Of a DNA stretch of 64,000 bases, positions 26,951 through 36,650 are shown one piece after another. Below the pieces are notes generated by a model. The model was given only the letters and a program-made list of their open reading frames with translations. It was not told where the DNA came from and did not search any database. Numbering within the stretch: position 1 is the first letter of the stretch; each line of letters opens with the position of its first letter. This DNA comes from JBMDXB01 sp048594975 (GTDB taxonomy: Bacteria; Acidobacteriota; Vicinamibacteria; Vicinamibacterales; 2-12-FULL-66-21), in assembly GCA_048594975.1 (NCBI GenBank), contig JBMDXQ010000025.1, positions 97,531-161,530 of the forward strand, read 5' to 3'. The position numbers were made by a program, and so were the translations under genes.

Positions 26951-28713
26951 GGATCTGCTGGTGCGCGCTGCTGGCGGCGCTGCTGCCGGCGTGCGATGTC
27001 GAGGCGGGGGTACGCCGGATCTGGGCGGTGAGCGACGGCGACAAGATCGAGCGCGACGCGCGCGACCACGCGCTGGCCGAGGGCAACAGCGCGTGGGACG
27101 GGCGCACCATCCGCCTGTTCGGCGCGCGCAACGAGGTCCTCGCCTTCCAGGTGATCGTGGAAGCGGACGCCGCGGGAATTCGCTCGCTGTCGTTGCGGCT
27201 GCCGGCACTCACCTCCGCGCGCGATCGCATGGAGTACCGGCCGCCGGGAGCAGATCCCACCGAATACGTCGGCCGTCCCATCCAGGTGTTCGCGGTGCGT
27301 TACATGGAGGTGACCGCGCCGTCGCATGCGTCATGGGTCTACGTCCGGGGATCCCCGGCTGCACCCTCCGATCCGACGGGATGGAAGCCGGTGCAGCTCG
27401 TGCCCGAACACACGCGGAGCGACCGGGGCGGGTTTCCGCTCGCCGTGCAGCCGAACCAGAACCAGGCGATCTGGGTCGAGGTCTTCATCGGTCGATCGCG
27501 GGCGCCCGGCGTGTATCGCGGGACGATCGAGGTCCGTGCCGACGCGGTGCGGCGGACGGTGCCGGTGGAATTGCAGCTGTTCGACTTCACCCTTCCCGAC
27601 AAGAACAGCATGCACGCCATGCTGTTCTACTCGAGCGATCAGCCCGAGCGGTACCACGGCCGGAACATGGATCCCGCCTACCACCGGCTGGCGCACCGCC
27701 ACCGCGTGGAGTTCGTGCACGCCTACGACGAGCGGAGCCTGCAGGCGGCCTGGGGGCGGTTCTCGGGTGCGGACTTCACGCGCGAACGGAAGTACGAGGG
27801 ACCTGGCGAAAGCGTCGGCAACGTGATTGCGCCGCGCAGCTTCTACGGACCGGGCCGCGACTTCGACAATCGCGCAACCGCGTGGGCGCAGAGCGACAGC
27901 TGGATGACGTTTCTCCGCGAGCAGCTGCCGCGCGCCATCACGTTCCTCTACATGCCCGACGAGCCGCGCCCGCCCGAGTACCCGCGGATCCTCGCGCTCG
28001 CGGAGAACATCCACTCCAATCCCGGCCCGGGCCGCGCGCTGCCCATCCTCGTCACCAGCACCTATGCCGAGGCGCTGGATCCTGCGATCGACATCTGGGC
28101 ATCGGGACCGAAGGGCTTCAGGCTCGATCTCGTCGCCAGCGAGCGGGCGCGCGGGCGCGACTGGTGGTTCTACAACGGCGGCCGGCCGGCCGGTGGCGCG
28201 ATTACCATCGACGCGCCGGCCACCGACGCGCGCGCGACCATCTGGGCGGCGTTCAAGCACGACGTCCGCGTCTACTTCTACTGGCACAGCGTGCACTGGC
28301 GCCACAATTCGCAGAAGCCGACCGACCGTGACCAGAACGTCTGGGCGAACTCGATCACCTTCGACAACCGGAAGCAGGAGCGCCGTTCGCCGGACGACCA
28401 GGGTTACATCCACGGCGACGGCGTCCTCGCGTATCCCGGCGAGGAGCGGCTGCACCCCGAGGAGGACCGCGGGATTCCCGGACCGGTGGCGACCGTCCAG
28501 CTCGCGAACTTCAGACGCGGGCTGCAGGACCATCAGTACCTGACGCTCGCACGCCGGCTCGGCCTCGACGCGCTCGTCTCCGAAGCCCTCGCGGCGATCG
28601 TCCCGCGCGTCTTCTCGGACGCGGGCGCGCGCGTGAGCTTCCCGGAAACGGGCGACCCCTACGAGGCCGTCCGCCTGAAGCTTGCACGGGCGATTGCGGC
28701 CGCGCGGAAGTGA
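26947..28713 (+). CDS. DUF4091 domain protein (putative glycoside-hydrolase-like)
   Basis: 588 residues with an N-terminal signal containing a Cys near the cleavage site (ALLPAC), possibly a lipoprotein. The N-terminal half is a beta domain that ends at LFDFTLPDKNSMH, typical of the DUF4091 family. The C-terminal half is a TIM-barrel-like region with FLYMPDEPRPPEYPRI and DIWASGPKG, where DEP would hold acidic residues at the active-site position. Family members are found in glycan-degrading loci. It is translationally coupled to the DUF5107 gene and ends three bases from the convergent TonB-receptor gene. Confidence 0.82.
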   Translation: MRICWCALLAALLPACDVEAGVRRIWAVSDGDKIERDARDHALAEGNSAWDGRTIRLFGARNEVLAFQVIVEADAAGIRSLSLRLPALTSARDRMEYRPPGADPTEYVGRPIQVFAVRYMEVTAPSHASWVYVRGSPAAPSDPTGWKPVQLVPEHTRSDRGGFPLAVQPNQNQAIWVEVFIGRSRAPGVYRGTIEVRADAVRRTVPVELQLFDFTLPDKNSMHAMLFYSSDQPERYHGRNMDPAYHRLAHRHRVEFVHAYDERSLQAAWGRFSGADFTRERKYEGPGESVGNVIAPRSFYGPGRDFDNRATAWAQSDSWMTFLREQLPRAITFLYMPDEPRPPEYPRILALAENIHSNPGPGRALPILVTSTYAEALDPAIDIWASGPKGFRLDLVASERARGRDWWFYNGGRPAGGAITIDAPATDARATIWAAFKHDVRVYFYWHSVHWRHNSQKPTDRDQNVWANSITFDNRKQERRSPDDQGYIHGDGVLAYPGEERLHPEEDRGIPGPVATVQLANFRRGLQDHQYLTLARRLGLDALVSEALAAIVPRVFSDAGARVSFPETGDPYEAVRLKLARAIAAARK

Positions 28714-28716
28714 CGA

Positions 28717-31700
28717 TCAGAACCGCAGCCGCAAGCCGAGCCGGATGACGCGGCCGACCGAGAACCCTTCGGGGCTGGCGACCGCATCGGCGCCGAGAAC
28801 CGCCGTCGTGCCGTTCTCGGCAACGCCGTTGATCAGGTAGTCCGTCAGATCCATGAAGCCGCCGGTGCCGAGGCCGACGCTGAACTGCGGGTGATTGAAG
28901 GCGTTGTCGAGCAGCGCCGTGAACTCCCCGCTCACCCCGTTGCTGCGGAACACGTCCTTGTAGAAGGCGAAGTTCACGATCCACGTTCCCGGCCCCCGGA
29001 CGCTGCCCTTCGCCGCCGTGCCCAGCGTGCCGGGCGCAGGCAGGGCGAAGGCGGTGAGATCGTAGAAACGGGCGCGCGTGCCGCCGGTATTCGGCTCGCC
29101 GAGGACGTCCGGCCGCCATGCCTCGCCGAACTGTCCGACGCCGTCGAGCGCGCGACCGGTGTTCGCCGGGTAGATGCCGCCGGTGTCGCCGTAGGTGAAG
29201 TAGGGCGTGAGGTTCGGCCCGGTCCGCGCCTGGAAGATCGTCGACACCGTCCATCCGCCGACGATCGCATCCGCCCAGGCGGGCATCGCGCTGCCGAACG
29301 GGCGGCCGCGCCCGACGGGCACGTCCCAGGTGCCGTTCATGACGACGCGGTGCCTGACGACGTTCGGATCGGGTCCGCGGTCCTTCTCGATGTCGTACGG
29401 GTCGTACTGCACGACGCCGATCGTGCTGTTGCCGCTGTCCGGCGCGTTGCCGTCCGAGCCGGCGAGCGTATACGCGACGTTCACGGCGAAACCGTTCCGG
29501 AAGCGCCGCCGCACCTCGAGCTGCAGCGCGTGGAACTGGCCCTCGCCGGTGTTCTCGGTAATGTCCATGAACGTCCCGTAGAGCGGGAACGGCAGGCGCG
29601 CCCGCGCCGCCGGGTCCTCGTCGACGTTGCCGAGCGGCACGGCGCTCGCCTGCACGGTGTTGTAGTCGCGGTGCACCAGCAGCTTCCTCATCGTCGAACC
29701 GATGTAGCTGACGCGGCCGCCGAGATCGCCCGGCAGCTCGCGTTCGAGCGTGAGGTTGTACTGGTAGATGTCGGGCAGCTCGAGGTCGAGGTCGAGCCCC
29801 TGGTTGCCGAAGCCGAGCGACTCGCTGCGCGTGCCGGACGAGAACCCCTGCTGCAAGGTCCCGCGCCGGTACCGGATCGTGTAGCGGAAGGGGTTGCGCG
29901 ACATGATGTCGCGCGCGCCCTGCGCGGCGCCGGTCGGGTGGAAGATGCCGAATCCGCCGCGCACGACCGTCTTGTTGTCGTCGAGCCGCTGCGCGAAGCC
30001 GGCGCGCGGGCTGACGTTGTTGCGGTCCGTGCCGATCAAGGCGCGGCCGACGCCGTAGCGGTCGGCGGTCAGCGTCCGATCGAGCTGGCGCGCGCCGGGC
30101 GGCAGCAGCTCCGCGATCGGGGCACTGGGCACGAGGTGGTGACCGTCGTCCAGGGGCACGAAGTTGGCGTAGATGTCGTTCCGGTCGACGAACACGCCCA
30201 CCACCTCGTAGCGCAGCCCGAGGAACAGCGTCAGCCGGCTGTTCAGCTTCCAGTCGTCCTGCGCGTAGAGCGCCCAGTCGTTGGAGAAGGTGTCCATCGG
30301 CATGTCGCCGCGCGTGTTGCGTTGCTCCCGCGTCTCGTTGGGCAGGCCGAGGAGCAGGTCGGCGAAGGCGTTCCCGGTGGCGTACCCGGACAAGGCGTAG
30401 GCGCCCTTCGACTCGTTGGCGCCGGTCGAATACCCGTCCTTCGCGTAGTTGCGCGTGTAGATGCCGCCGAACTTGATCGAGTGCGCCCCGCGCAGCCACG
30501 TCGCCGTGCTGCTCGCGGAGAACGAGGACTGGTCGAGGTCGCGGAACGTGTTCTGGCGCTGGTCGCGGATATCGGAGGGCCGGTTCGTGCCGCTGAAGAG
30601 GAAGCTCGGAAACCCGGGCGCCTGCGCGGCCAGCGGCGGCACCTCCAGCCCGAGCTGCGAGGTGACGTCGCCGGCGACGAAGCGGCTGCGCCGGTTGCGG
30701 ACGTCCTCGCTGTAGCCGGCGCGGAACTCGTTCACCAGCGCGCTGGACCAGATCCGGGTCCAGCCGAAGGCCAGAGTCGTCGCCGTCGATCGCCGGTCGA
30801 GCAACCCGAGGTTGGTCAAGCCGGCGCCGCCGTTGCCGCCCGTGCTCTCGAACGTGAAGGCGTCGGGGTCGCGCCGCTGCCAGCTCACCCGCGCGAACAC
30901 CGAATCGTCGCGGCTCACCTCGTGATCGATCCGGCCGTCGCCGCGATCGCGCGTGCGCTCGAGCGGGAGGATCTGGCGGTAGTCGCCGTAGCCGCCCGCG
31001 GCCAGCGTCGGCTGATTGGGCAGGGGGTAGAAGAACTCGAGGATCCGGCGCGCCGCCGAATCGATCCGATCCGGCGGAATGCGGTTGCCCGGAAACGGCG
31101 CGCCGGTGTTCGGGTCGCGGACGACGAACGGGTTGGCCGAGAAGTCGCCGTTGCGCATCGCCGCGGTCGGCACGATTGCCCGCGAGCCGCCGCCGAGCGC
31201 CTTCAGCCGGCTGCCCTCGTAGTTGCCGAAGAAGAACGTCCGGTTGCTGACCAGCGGGCCGCCGAGGCTGACGCCGTACCGGTAGTCGTGGGTGTCGGCG
31301 TTCGGGTCGTCGCGCGACACGCCGTTGAGCGTCTGCGCGTAGGTGCGGGCGTTGAGCTCGTTCGAGTTGTAGTCGGCAAACGACGAGCCGTGATAGCGGT
31401 TGCCGCCCCGCTTGCTCGTCACGATCACGCCGGCCAGCCCGCCGTACTCCGCGCTGTACGAGTTCGACAGCACCTGTACTTCGGCGATCGCGTCGAGGCC
31501 GGGCGCGGCGTTCGACAGCTCGCCGAAGATGCCGGCGCTCGACGGCTGCCCGTCCTGGATGTAGGACGCACCGTAGGTGCGGCCGCCGAGGAACTGGATG
31601 CTGTCGAAGCCGCCGACGATGTTCGCGTTGAGCGTGAGGAAGTCCTGCACGTCGCGGCTGTTGCGCGGCAGGTCGCGGAGCTGCTGCTCGTCGAGGCCGC

Positions 31701-32127
31701 GCGCGATCGACTGGCTCTCGACGGTGATGTTGTTCTGCCCTTCGGCGGTGACGGTCACGAGGTCCTCGAGCCCGCCGACCTCCAGGTTGAGATCGGTGCG
31801 CATCACCGACGCGGCGCGCAGGACGACCCCCGCCCGGGCCACCTTCTTGAAGCCGCTCAGCGTGGCCGAGACGGTGTAGGTCCCGGAGCGGAGATTGGGG
31901 AACTCGAACTGCCCCTGCGCGTCGGTCTGCGTCTCGCGCGTGACGTTGGTTTCTTCGTCAGTGACCACGACCGTCGCGCCCGGCACGACGTTCTGCTGCG
32001 GGTCGTACACCGTCCCGCGGATCGTGCCGAGCGTCGTCTGGCCGGCAGCGGGCAGCGCGGCGCCGGCAGTCAGCAGGATGAAGATCAAGCGCGCGCACAA
32101 CGTGCGCGACATGGAAGTGGCTGGCAT
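28717..32127 (-). CDS. TonB-dependent receptor with carboxypeptidase-regulatory-like domain
   Basis: A 1136-residue outer-membrane protein: signal peptide, then a carboxypeptidase-regulatory-like beta-sandwich (LGTIRGTVYDPQQNVVPGAT, about residues 32-115), a plug domain (about 125-230) and a long beta-barrel ending in an aromatic residue (RLGLRLRF), as outer-membrane proteins require. This Oar-like class is abundant in Acidobacteriota and imports large ligands such as oligosaccharides or peptides using TonB energy. The ATG at 32127 is chosen because GGGGGT precedes it and the signal peptide follows. It is convergent with the DUF5107/DUF4091 pair, which may process the same glycan. Confidence 0.92.
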   Translation of the reverse strand: MPATSMSRTLCARLIFILLTAGAALPAAGQTTLGTIRGTVYDPQQNVVPGATVVVTDEETNVTRETQTDAQGQFEFPNLRSGTYTVSATLSGFKKVARAGVVLRAASVMRTDLNLEVGGLEDLVTVTAEGQNNITVESQSIARGLDEQQLRDLPRNSRDVQDFLTLNANIVGGFDSIQFLGGRTYGASYIQDGQPSSAGIFGELSNAAPGLDAIAEVQVLSNSYSAEYGGLAGVIVTSKRGGNRYHGSSFADYNSNELNARTYAQTLNGVSRDDPNADTHDYRYGVSLGGPLVSNRTFFFGNYEGSRLKALGGGSRAIVPTAAMRNGDFSANPFVVRDPNTGAPFPGNRIPPDRIDSAARRILEFFYPLPNQPTLAAGGYGDYRQILPLERTRDRGDGRIDHEVSRDDSVFARVSWQRRDPDAFTFESTGGNGGAGLTNLGLLDRRSTATTLAFGWTRIWSSALVNEFRAGYSEDVRNRRSRFVAGDVTSQLGLEVPPLAAQAPGFPSFLFSGTNRPSDIRDQRQNTFRDLDQSSFSASSTATWLRGAHSIKFGGIYTRNYAKDGYSTGANESKGAYALSGYATGNAFADLLLGLPNETREQRNTRGDMPMDTFSNDWALYAQDDWKLNSRLTLFLGLRYEVVGVFVDRNDIYANFVPLDDGHHLVPSAPIAELLPPGARQLDRTLTADRYGVGRALIGTDRNNVSPRAGFAQRLDDNKTVVRGGFGIFHPTGAAQGARDIMSRNPFRYTIRYRRGTLQQGFSSGTRSESLGFGNQGLDLDLELPDIYQYNLTLERELPGDLGGRVSYIGSTMRKLLVHRDYNTVQASAVPLGNVDEDPAARARLPFPLYGTFMDITENTGEGQFHALQLEVRRRFRNGFAVNVAYTLAGSDGNAPDSGNSTIGVVQYDPYDIEKDRGPDPNVVRHRVVMNGTWDVPVGRGRPFGSAMPAWADAIVGGWTVSTIFQARTGPNLTPYFTYGDTGGIYPANTGRALDGVGQFGEAWRPDVLGEPNTGGTRARFYDLTAFALPAPGTLGTAAKGSVRGPGTWIVNFAFYKDVFRSNGVSGEFTALLDNAFNHPQFSVGLGTGGFMDLTDYLINGVAENGTTAVLGADAVASPEGFSVGRVIRLGLRLRF

Positions 32128-32330
32128 CGTGACCCCCAGGGCACTGGACGGAAGGCAGGGAAACCGAGGTGGCTGTTGTAGAGGGTTCAGGGCGGCCGTG
32201 TCAACGGCATTCAACGGAAAGCACGGCAGCCCAGCCGTTCAAGGCGGCTCACCGGATCTGGAGCGCCTGTCTGGTGGCCCCACCGATGAACGTTCGGCGT
32301 GAGCGGACGGGTCTGGGCGCCGGCGACCCG

Positions 32331-33632
32331 TCAATGCGTGCGGTACCTGCCGAGCTCGACCCACCTGCCTGCCACCATGACCCGCTCCACCGACCGGACT
32401 GCCGCGATGTCGTGGAGCGGATTGTCCCGGAGCACGACGAGGTCGGCCTGCAGGCCGGGCTTCAAGGTCCCGAGCTGATCCTCCCGATACAGGAACATCG
32501 CGGCCGTGCCGGTTGCGGCCGTGATCGCCTCGAGCGGCGAGAACCCGCTCGCGACGAGCAGTTCGAGCTCACGCCATGGCGCCTCACCGCGGGCGGCGAA
32601 CGGCACCTCCGAATGCCCGCCCATGACCACACGGGCACCTTCGCGTGCGACACGCCGCGTCAGCTGCTGCATCTTCGCGAACCCGGCGGCAAGCACCGGG
32701 ATCATCTCCGGCTTCGTCCCTGTCGGCGGACGGTCCGCCCGCCGCTCGAATACCGCGAGTGTCGCGTCGACCCATGGCCGGCGCTCGCGCAGCACGCGAT
32801 AGAGCGCCTGCGCCTCCGGGCCGTCGAGGTCGGCGCCGGCGAACAGGCGGTAGCGCCCGTCGCGGCGCGCGTCGTTGTCGCGAAGGACCGCCTGCCGGTA
32901 CCTCTCCGCTTCCACGCGCGGCAGCAGGCTCGCGCCGAACGACGTGATGTGCTCGATGCCGTGCAGGCCCGCTTCGATCAGCTCGCCCGCGTCGACGAGT
33001 TCGAGGTGCGCCGTGCAGGGAATCCGCCGCGCCTGGCAGACGTCGATGACCGCCTTCGCGCCCGCGAACGGCAGCCGGTAGTAGATCTTGATCGCCGTCG
33101 CGCCTTCTCGCACCGAGCGCTCCGCGTGGCGCCGCGCTTCCTCGGCGTCGCGGGCGACGACCGAGTCGGCCGGATAGGCCGGGTTCTCGCCGTCGATGTG
33201 AGGGCCGGTAATGAACATTCGCGGGCCGGCCAGGCCGTCGGCCGCGATCATCCGCCGCAGCTCGTCGAACTTGTGGTTCCACTGCCCGGGGTCGCGGAAG
33301 GAGGTGATGCCATGACTGAGCTGCCGCAGCGCCAGCTTCGGATCGTTCTCGATGTGGAAGTGGAGATCGATCAGCCCGGGAATGACGGTGCGGCCGGCGA
33401 GGTCGATCGTCTCGGCGCTCTGTGGCGCCGCCACCGTACCGGCGGGCCCGACCCGCACGACACGGTCGCCGTCGATGACGAGGCGCCCTTCTTCGATCGG
33501 CCCGGCGCCCGTACCGTCGACGATGCGGACGTGATCGAGTACGACAGGGCGCGCGTGCCGCGCGGCCCGGGACACCGCGCCGGCGGCCAGCGCCGCGACC
33601 ACGACGAGCACCACCCGGTGGGATGCAGCCAT
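32331..33632 (-). CDS. Exported amidohydrolase (imidazolonepropionase-like)
   Basis: A 433-residue metal-dependent hydrolase with an N-terminal signal segment (VVLVVVAALAAGAVSRA). Metal-site features are the HFH of LIDLHFHIEND, the likely bridging Lys in ATAIKIYYRL, and His in CTAHLEL and GIEHITSF. The usual fourth-strand Asp motif is replaced by GGHSEVPF, as in several dipeptidase-like members. Substrates in this family range from dipeptides to cyclic amides. The ATG at 33632 is preferred to the GTG five codons upstream because AGGGGA lies just before it. Confidence 0.82.
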   Translation of the reverse strand: MAASHRVVLVVVAALAAGAVSRAARHARPVVLDHVRIVDGTGAGPIEEGRLVIDGDRVVRVGPAGTVAAPQSAETIDLAGRTVIPGLIDLHFHIENDPKLALRQLSHGITSFRDPGQWNHKFDELRRMIAADGLAGPRMFITGPHIDGENPAYPADSVVARDAEEARRHAERSVREGATAIKIYYRLPFAGAKAVIDVCQARRIPCTAHLELVDAGELIEAGLHGIEHITSFGASLLPRVEAERYRQAVLRDNDARRDGRYRLFAGADLDGPEAQALYRVLRERRPWVDATLAVFERRADRPPTGTKPEMIPVLAAGFAKMQQLTRRVAREGARVVMGGHSEVPFAARGEAPWRELELLVASGFSPLEAITAATGTAAMFLYREDQLGTLKPGLQADLVVLRDNPLHDIAAVRSVERVMVAGRWVELGRYRTH

Positions 33633-33732
33633 TCGTCCCCTGTTCACACGCGCGCCTCGCCTGGCGCGGAAGGTACCGGCATGATCGCATGCCGGCAGCC
33701 CACGCGGTCCGAGGCCGGTTCCGCACGCAGGG

Positions 33733-34101
33733 TCAGAGCGGTGTGTAGATGGTCTCGTCCCACCGATCGGAAATCCTGATGAGTTCGATCTCGTAGCGTA
33801 AGGCGGCGTTCGGCGGGAGATCGGGGTGAAGGCTGCGTTCGCTCCAGGTCAGGTTCGGGCTGACCCTGACCCTCCGCACTCCGCCCACGGCCATGCCGAC
33901 GATGCCGTAGTCAATCGCGGGAACCACGTCCCTCTGCCCAATCTCGAACTGGACAGGGTACGGCTTGTTCCTCGACGTGTCTACCTTCTCTCCACGCGGG
34001 AGGAAGCAGTCATAGTGTACAAGCGCGATGCGACCTCGCGCAGCAACCTCTCCAAATCCGATCCTGACGTCCTTTGCCTTGATGCTCCTGGACGATCGCA
34101 T
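33733..34101 (-). CDS. FKBP-type peptidyl-prolyl cis-trans isomerase
   Basis: 122 residues forming one FKBP domain: ALVHYDCFLPRGEKVDTS, FEIGQRDVVPAIDYGIVGM, GGVRRVRVSPNL and the closing LPPNAALRYEIELI. FKBPs speed proline isomerisation during folding. The usual tryptophan at the pocket floor is isoleucine (AIDYGI), common in bacterial members. No signal peptide, so cytoplasmic. The ATG at 34101 is preferred over a TTG two codons upstream; neither has a good ribosome-binding site. Confidence 0.8.
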   Translation of the reverse strand: MRSSRSIKAKDVRIGFGEVAARGRIALVHYDCFLPRGEKVDTSRNKPYPVQFEIGQRDVVPAIDYGIVGMAVGGVRRVRVSPNLTWSERSLHPDLPPNAALRYEIELIRISDRWDETIYTPL

Positions 34102-34173
34102 CGCCAATATGCCTCGTCAGACTGACTGCGCTCGCGCCGTCCCCCTTGCCAGCTGGACGGCCAGCTTCCACGA

Positions 34174-35064
34174 TCAGAACGGCCGGTAGCCTGTCGGATC
34201 CGCGATCAGACCATGCGTGCCGGTGGCATCCGTATAGAACCCGACGAACACGCCCGCGCTGTTCGCGGTCTCCGGCGTCGCGCCGCTCCCCGGCAGGTCG
34301 ATGAACGTGTACCCGGCCGCCGCCAACACATCCTCCAGGCCGACGACGAAGGCGCGAGGCTGTCCGTTGCTCTGCCGGTAGAAGCCGAGGATCTGCCGGG
34401 TGTCGTTGATGCCGATGGCGAGCGTGCTGTTCGCCGGCGCGCCCGGTGCGTCGAACCCGATCCAGGCGCCGTCGTTCGTCAGCACGAACCCGTGTCCGAC
34501 CTGGCCTGGCAGCTCGTTGTATTGACCGGCCATGTCGCCGCGGGTGTTGATGTAGTACGGATAGGTGTTGAGCGCCCCGGGAACGTCGATCCGTGTGAAG
34601 ACGCCGTCCTGCAGGGTGAATCCATGAAAGAGGAGCGACGCGTCCCTGAAATGACCGAACACGATGCCCGTGTCGCTCACGCCGTTCACCTGGGTATACG
34701 TGGTGCCGGGATAGTCGATCGTGTTCACGATTCCGTCGCGCAGCACGTACCCGTGCCGCGTCCCCGGCGCGTCCGAGTACCAGCCGGTGATCTCTCCCCG
34801 GTTGTTGATCTGGTTGGCGGCGCTCTCGTAGGTCCCCAGGACGCCGGCTGGGTCCAGCGGCTCGAACTCGCCGCGCCAGTACTTGAACGCGTGCCGGGGC
34901 TGGCCGGGCATGATGTAGTGACCCACCATCTCGTAATGATCGTTCAGGCCAATCAGCCGCGTGACCGCGGCACCGGGGTAATCCACTTTCGTAAACGAGT
35001 ACTGAGCGAAACAGGGGTGCGCTGCGAGCAGCAGGAGTGCGACGAATACCAGAGACCGCTTCAT
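34174..35064 (-). CDS. Secreted HAF-type repeat protein
   Basis: 296 residues with a clear signal peptide (MKRSLVFVALLLLAAHPCFA). The mature part consists of repeated units with the pattern 'D.PG...T...GIN..G.I.G.Y.D..G..HGF.L.DG', for example NRGEITGWYSDAPGTRHGYV and NTRGDMAGQYNELPGQVGHG. Such 'HAF' repeats form extracellular beta-propeller-like structures of unknown function. GGAGG lies five bases before the ATG at 35064. Confidence 0.8.
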   Translation of the reverse strand: MKRSLVFVALLLLAAHPCFAQYSFTKVDYPGAAVTRLIGLNDHYEMVGHYIMPGQPRHAFKYWRGEFEPLDPAGVLGTYESAANQINNRGEITGWYSDAPGTRHGYVLRDGIVNTIDYPGTTYTQVNGVSDTGIVFGHFRDASLLFHGFTLQDGVFTRIDVPGALNTYPYYINTRGDMAGQYNELPGQVGHGFVLTNDGAWIGFDAPGAPANSTLAIGINDTRQILGFYRQSNGQPRAFVVGLEDVLAAAGYTFIDLPGSGATPETANSAGVFVGFYTDATGTHGLIADPTGYRPF

Positions 35065-35247
35065 GATTGCCTCCACCGGCGGGTGGCGCGCCCGATGCGT
35101 CCCGAAGCGAGCCGCCGGAACGGTCCCGGATGCAAGAGCGCAGCGAGTGACCGCCGTACCAGAGCATTTGCCGCAGGAAGGCGATCGTTTCGCGCAGCGC
35201 TCCGGAGACGCATGCGTCCCCGCGCAGCGCTGGAGTGAGTGGGACGG

Positions 35248-35904
35248 TCAGGCGGAACGAAGACGGCCGAACAAGGCGCCGGCCAGCGCCCCGGTCGCCG
35301 TGAGCAGCGCCACGGCCCCCATGTGCCCCGCCAGCGTGTGCGCCGGGGTCGTGATGGCACAGTACAGGCGCCAGCTGGACTCCACGGCGAGTCCCCCGGC
35401 AAGCCCCGCCAGCCCTCCGGCGATGGCGGGACGCGAGACCAGCCCGCGACTCAGAACGGCAGCGGCAAACCCGAGCGGGACGAGGCCGAGCAGGTACTCA
35501 CGCGAGAGGCACACGCGCAGCGCTCTCGGTTGGAGTCGCGGCGGCGGGCTCCACGGCGCCAGCGTGAACCAGCCTGCCGTCCAGAGCGCCTGGACGAGGA
35601 CGACGGTCAGCAGCACGGCCGCCAGCCGGCGTGGCGACAGCAGGCGTCCGGGCATTGATTCACGTATCGCCGCCGCCAGGACGACTACGGCCGTGGCCGT
35701 CTGCAGCAGCCATCCGGCCCCGAGGAATTCCGGCGGCAGGAGCCGCGCGCTTCTGCCCCAGAACAGCGGCACGGACACGAGAAGGGCCGCGCACACCAGT
35801 GCGAAGCGGACGGCGCGCCGCCGCGGCGAACCAATTGGCGTCACCGGCTCGAGGCCTGCCGCTATCGCGTCACGGAGCGCAGGCGGGAGCGATGATTCGG
35901 GCAT
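35248..35904 (-). CDS. NrsF (DUF1109)-like anti-sigma factor
   Basis: 218 residues with six predicted TM helices. The C-terminal pattern RLYCAITTPAHTLAGHMGAV matches the conserved Cys, His and Pro positions of DUF1109/NrsF. In Caulobacter NrsF is a membrane anti-sigma factor that holds an ECF sigma until oxidative or metal stress acts on its cysteines. Here the gene is divergent from an ECF sigma gene 125 bp away, supporting the pairing, although NrsF genes are usually downstream of their sigma. Family call good, functional pairing inferred. Confidence 0.7.
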   Translation of the reverse strand: MPESSLPPALRDAIAAGLEPVTPIGSPRRRAVRFALVCAALLVSVPLFWGRSARLLPPEFLGAGWLLQTATAVVVLAAAIRESMPGRLLSPRRLAAVLLTVVLVQALWTAGWFTLAPWSPPPRLQPRALRVCLSREYLLGLVPLGFAAAVLSRGLVSRPAIAGGLAGLAGGLAVESSWRLYCAITTPAHTLAGHMGAVALLTATGALAGALFGRLRSA

Positions 35905-36029
35905 CGTTGCGCCAGGCTGTGTTCCTCGATTGTACTTGTCCGGAACCGCAGGGGATGTTTCACGGAGGCAGCGCCCTCTCCGAGGACCGTGGGTAAGGGC
36001 GCCTAAGGCCAGGGCAGGTCACCAGGAAC

Positions 36030-36590
36030 GTGTCACACACCAGTTCCGACGAGGACGATCGGATCCTGAACGAGCTGATGTGCCGATATCAGACGGGCGA
36101 TGGCGCGGCGTTCGAAGAGCTGTACACCCGCACCCGCCCCCTGGTCCACCGGTATCACGCCGCGCTCGCCGGCGGGATCCAGGCGTCGGACCTGACGCAG
36201 GAGACGTTTCTGCAGTTGCACCGATCCCGCCGGCTCTACGATCCGCGGCTGCCGGTGGTGCCGTGGCTCCTGGCCATTGCGCGGCACGTGCGGCTCATGG
36301 CCGCCCGTACCGTCCGCAGGCGGCTCGCACGCGAAGTGCCGCTGGAGGACCGGGACATCGAGGCGACAGCGCCGATCGACGCGGTCCTGCAGAAGGCGAT
36401 CCTCACGCAGGCGCTGACCCGCCTGCCCGAACACTACCGCGACCCGATCGTGCTCCATCACTTGCTGGGGATAGGGTTCCGCGACATCGCGGGAATCGTG
36501 GGGAGTAGTGAAGGCGGCGCCCGGATTCGCGCATCGCGCGGCATGTCGGCGCTCCGCCGGCTGCTCGGCGGCTTGCCGCCGCCGCAATGA
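36030..36590 (+). CDS. ECF-family RNA polymerase sigma factor
   Basis: 186 residues with sigma region 2 (AFEELYTRTRPLV...DLTQETFLQL, about 30-95), a short linker, and region 4 (LPEHYRDPIVLHHLLGIGFRD...ALRRLLGG, about 125-180). It would direct RNA polymerase to stress promoters and is probably controlled by the divergent NrsF-like protein. The GTG at 36030 is the only start that keeps all of region 2; its ribosome-binding site is weak. The -35/-10 it recognises cannot be fixed from one region. Confidence 0.88.
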   Translation: MSHTSSDEDDRILNELMCRYQTGDGAAFEELYTRTRPLVHRYHAALAGGIQASDLTQETFLQLHRSRRLYDPRLPVVPWLLAIARHVRLMAARTVRRRLAREVPLEDRDIEATAPIDAVLQKAILTQALTRLPEHYRDPIVLHHLLGIGFRDIAGIVGSSEGGARIRASRGMSALRRLLGGLPPPQ

Positions 36591-36621
36591 CCGGCCGGGC
36601 CGATCGCGATTCGACGGCTTC

Positions 36622-36650
36622 TTGTCGGCGATGTTGTCGGCGATTGACAA
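36622..36650. promoter_or_regulatory. Operator-like direct and inverted repeats at the -35 of the beta-barrel gene
   Basis: TTGTCGGCGAT occurs twice with a 12-bp period (36622-36632 and 36634-36644). The second copy is also the left arm of TTGTC-N7-GACAA (36634-36650), which overlaps the -35 hexamer. This is the layout of a site where a dimeric regulator could block or help polymerase. Confidence 0.5.

Noticed and set aside
28891..32181. 1096-codon open frame on the plus strand opposite the TonB receptor
   Set aside because: Val/Arg/Glu-rich with no signal peptide or motif; the opposite strand is an unmistakable outer-membrane receptor.
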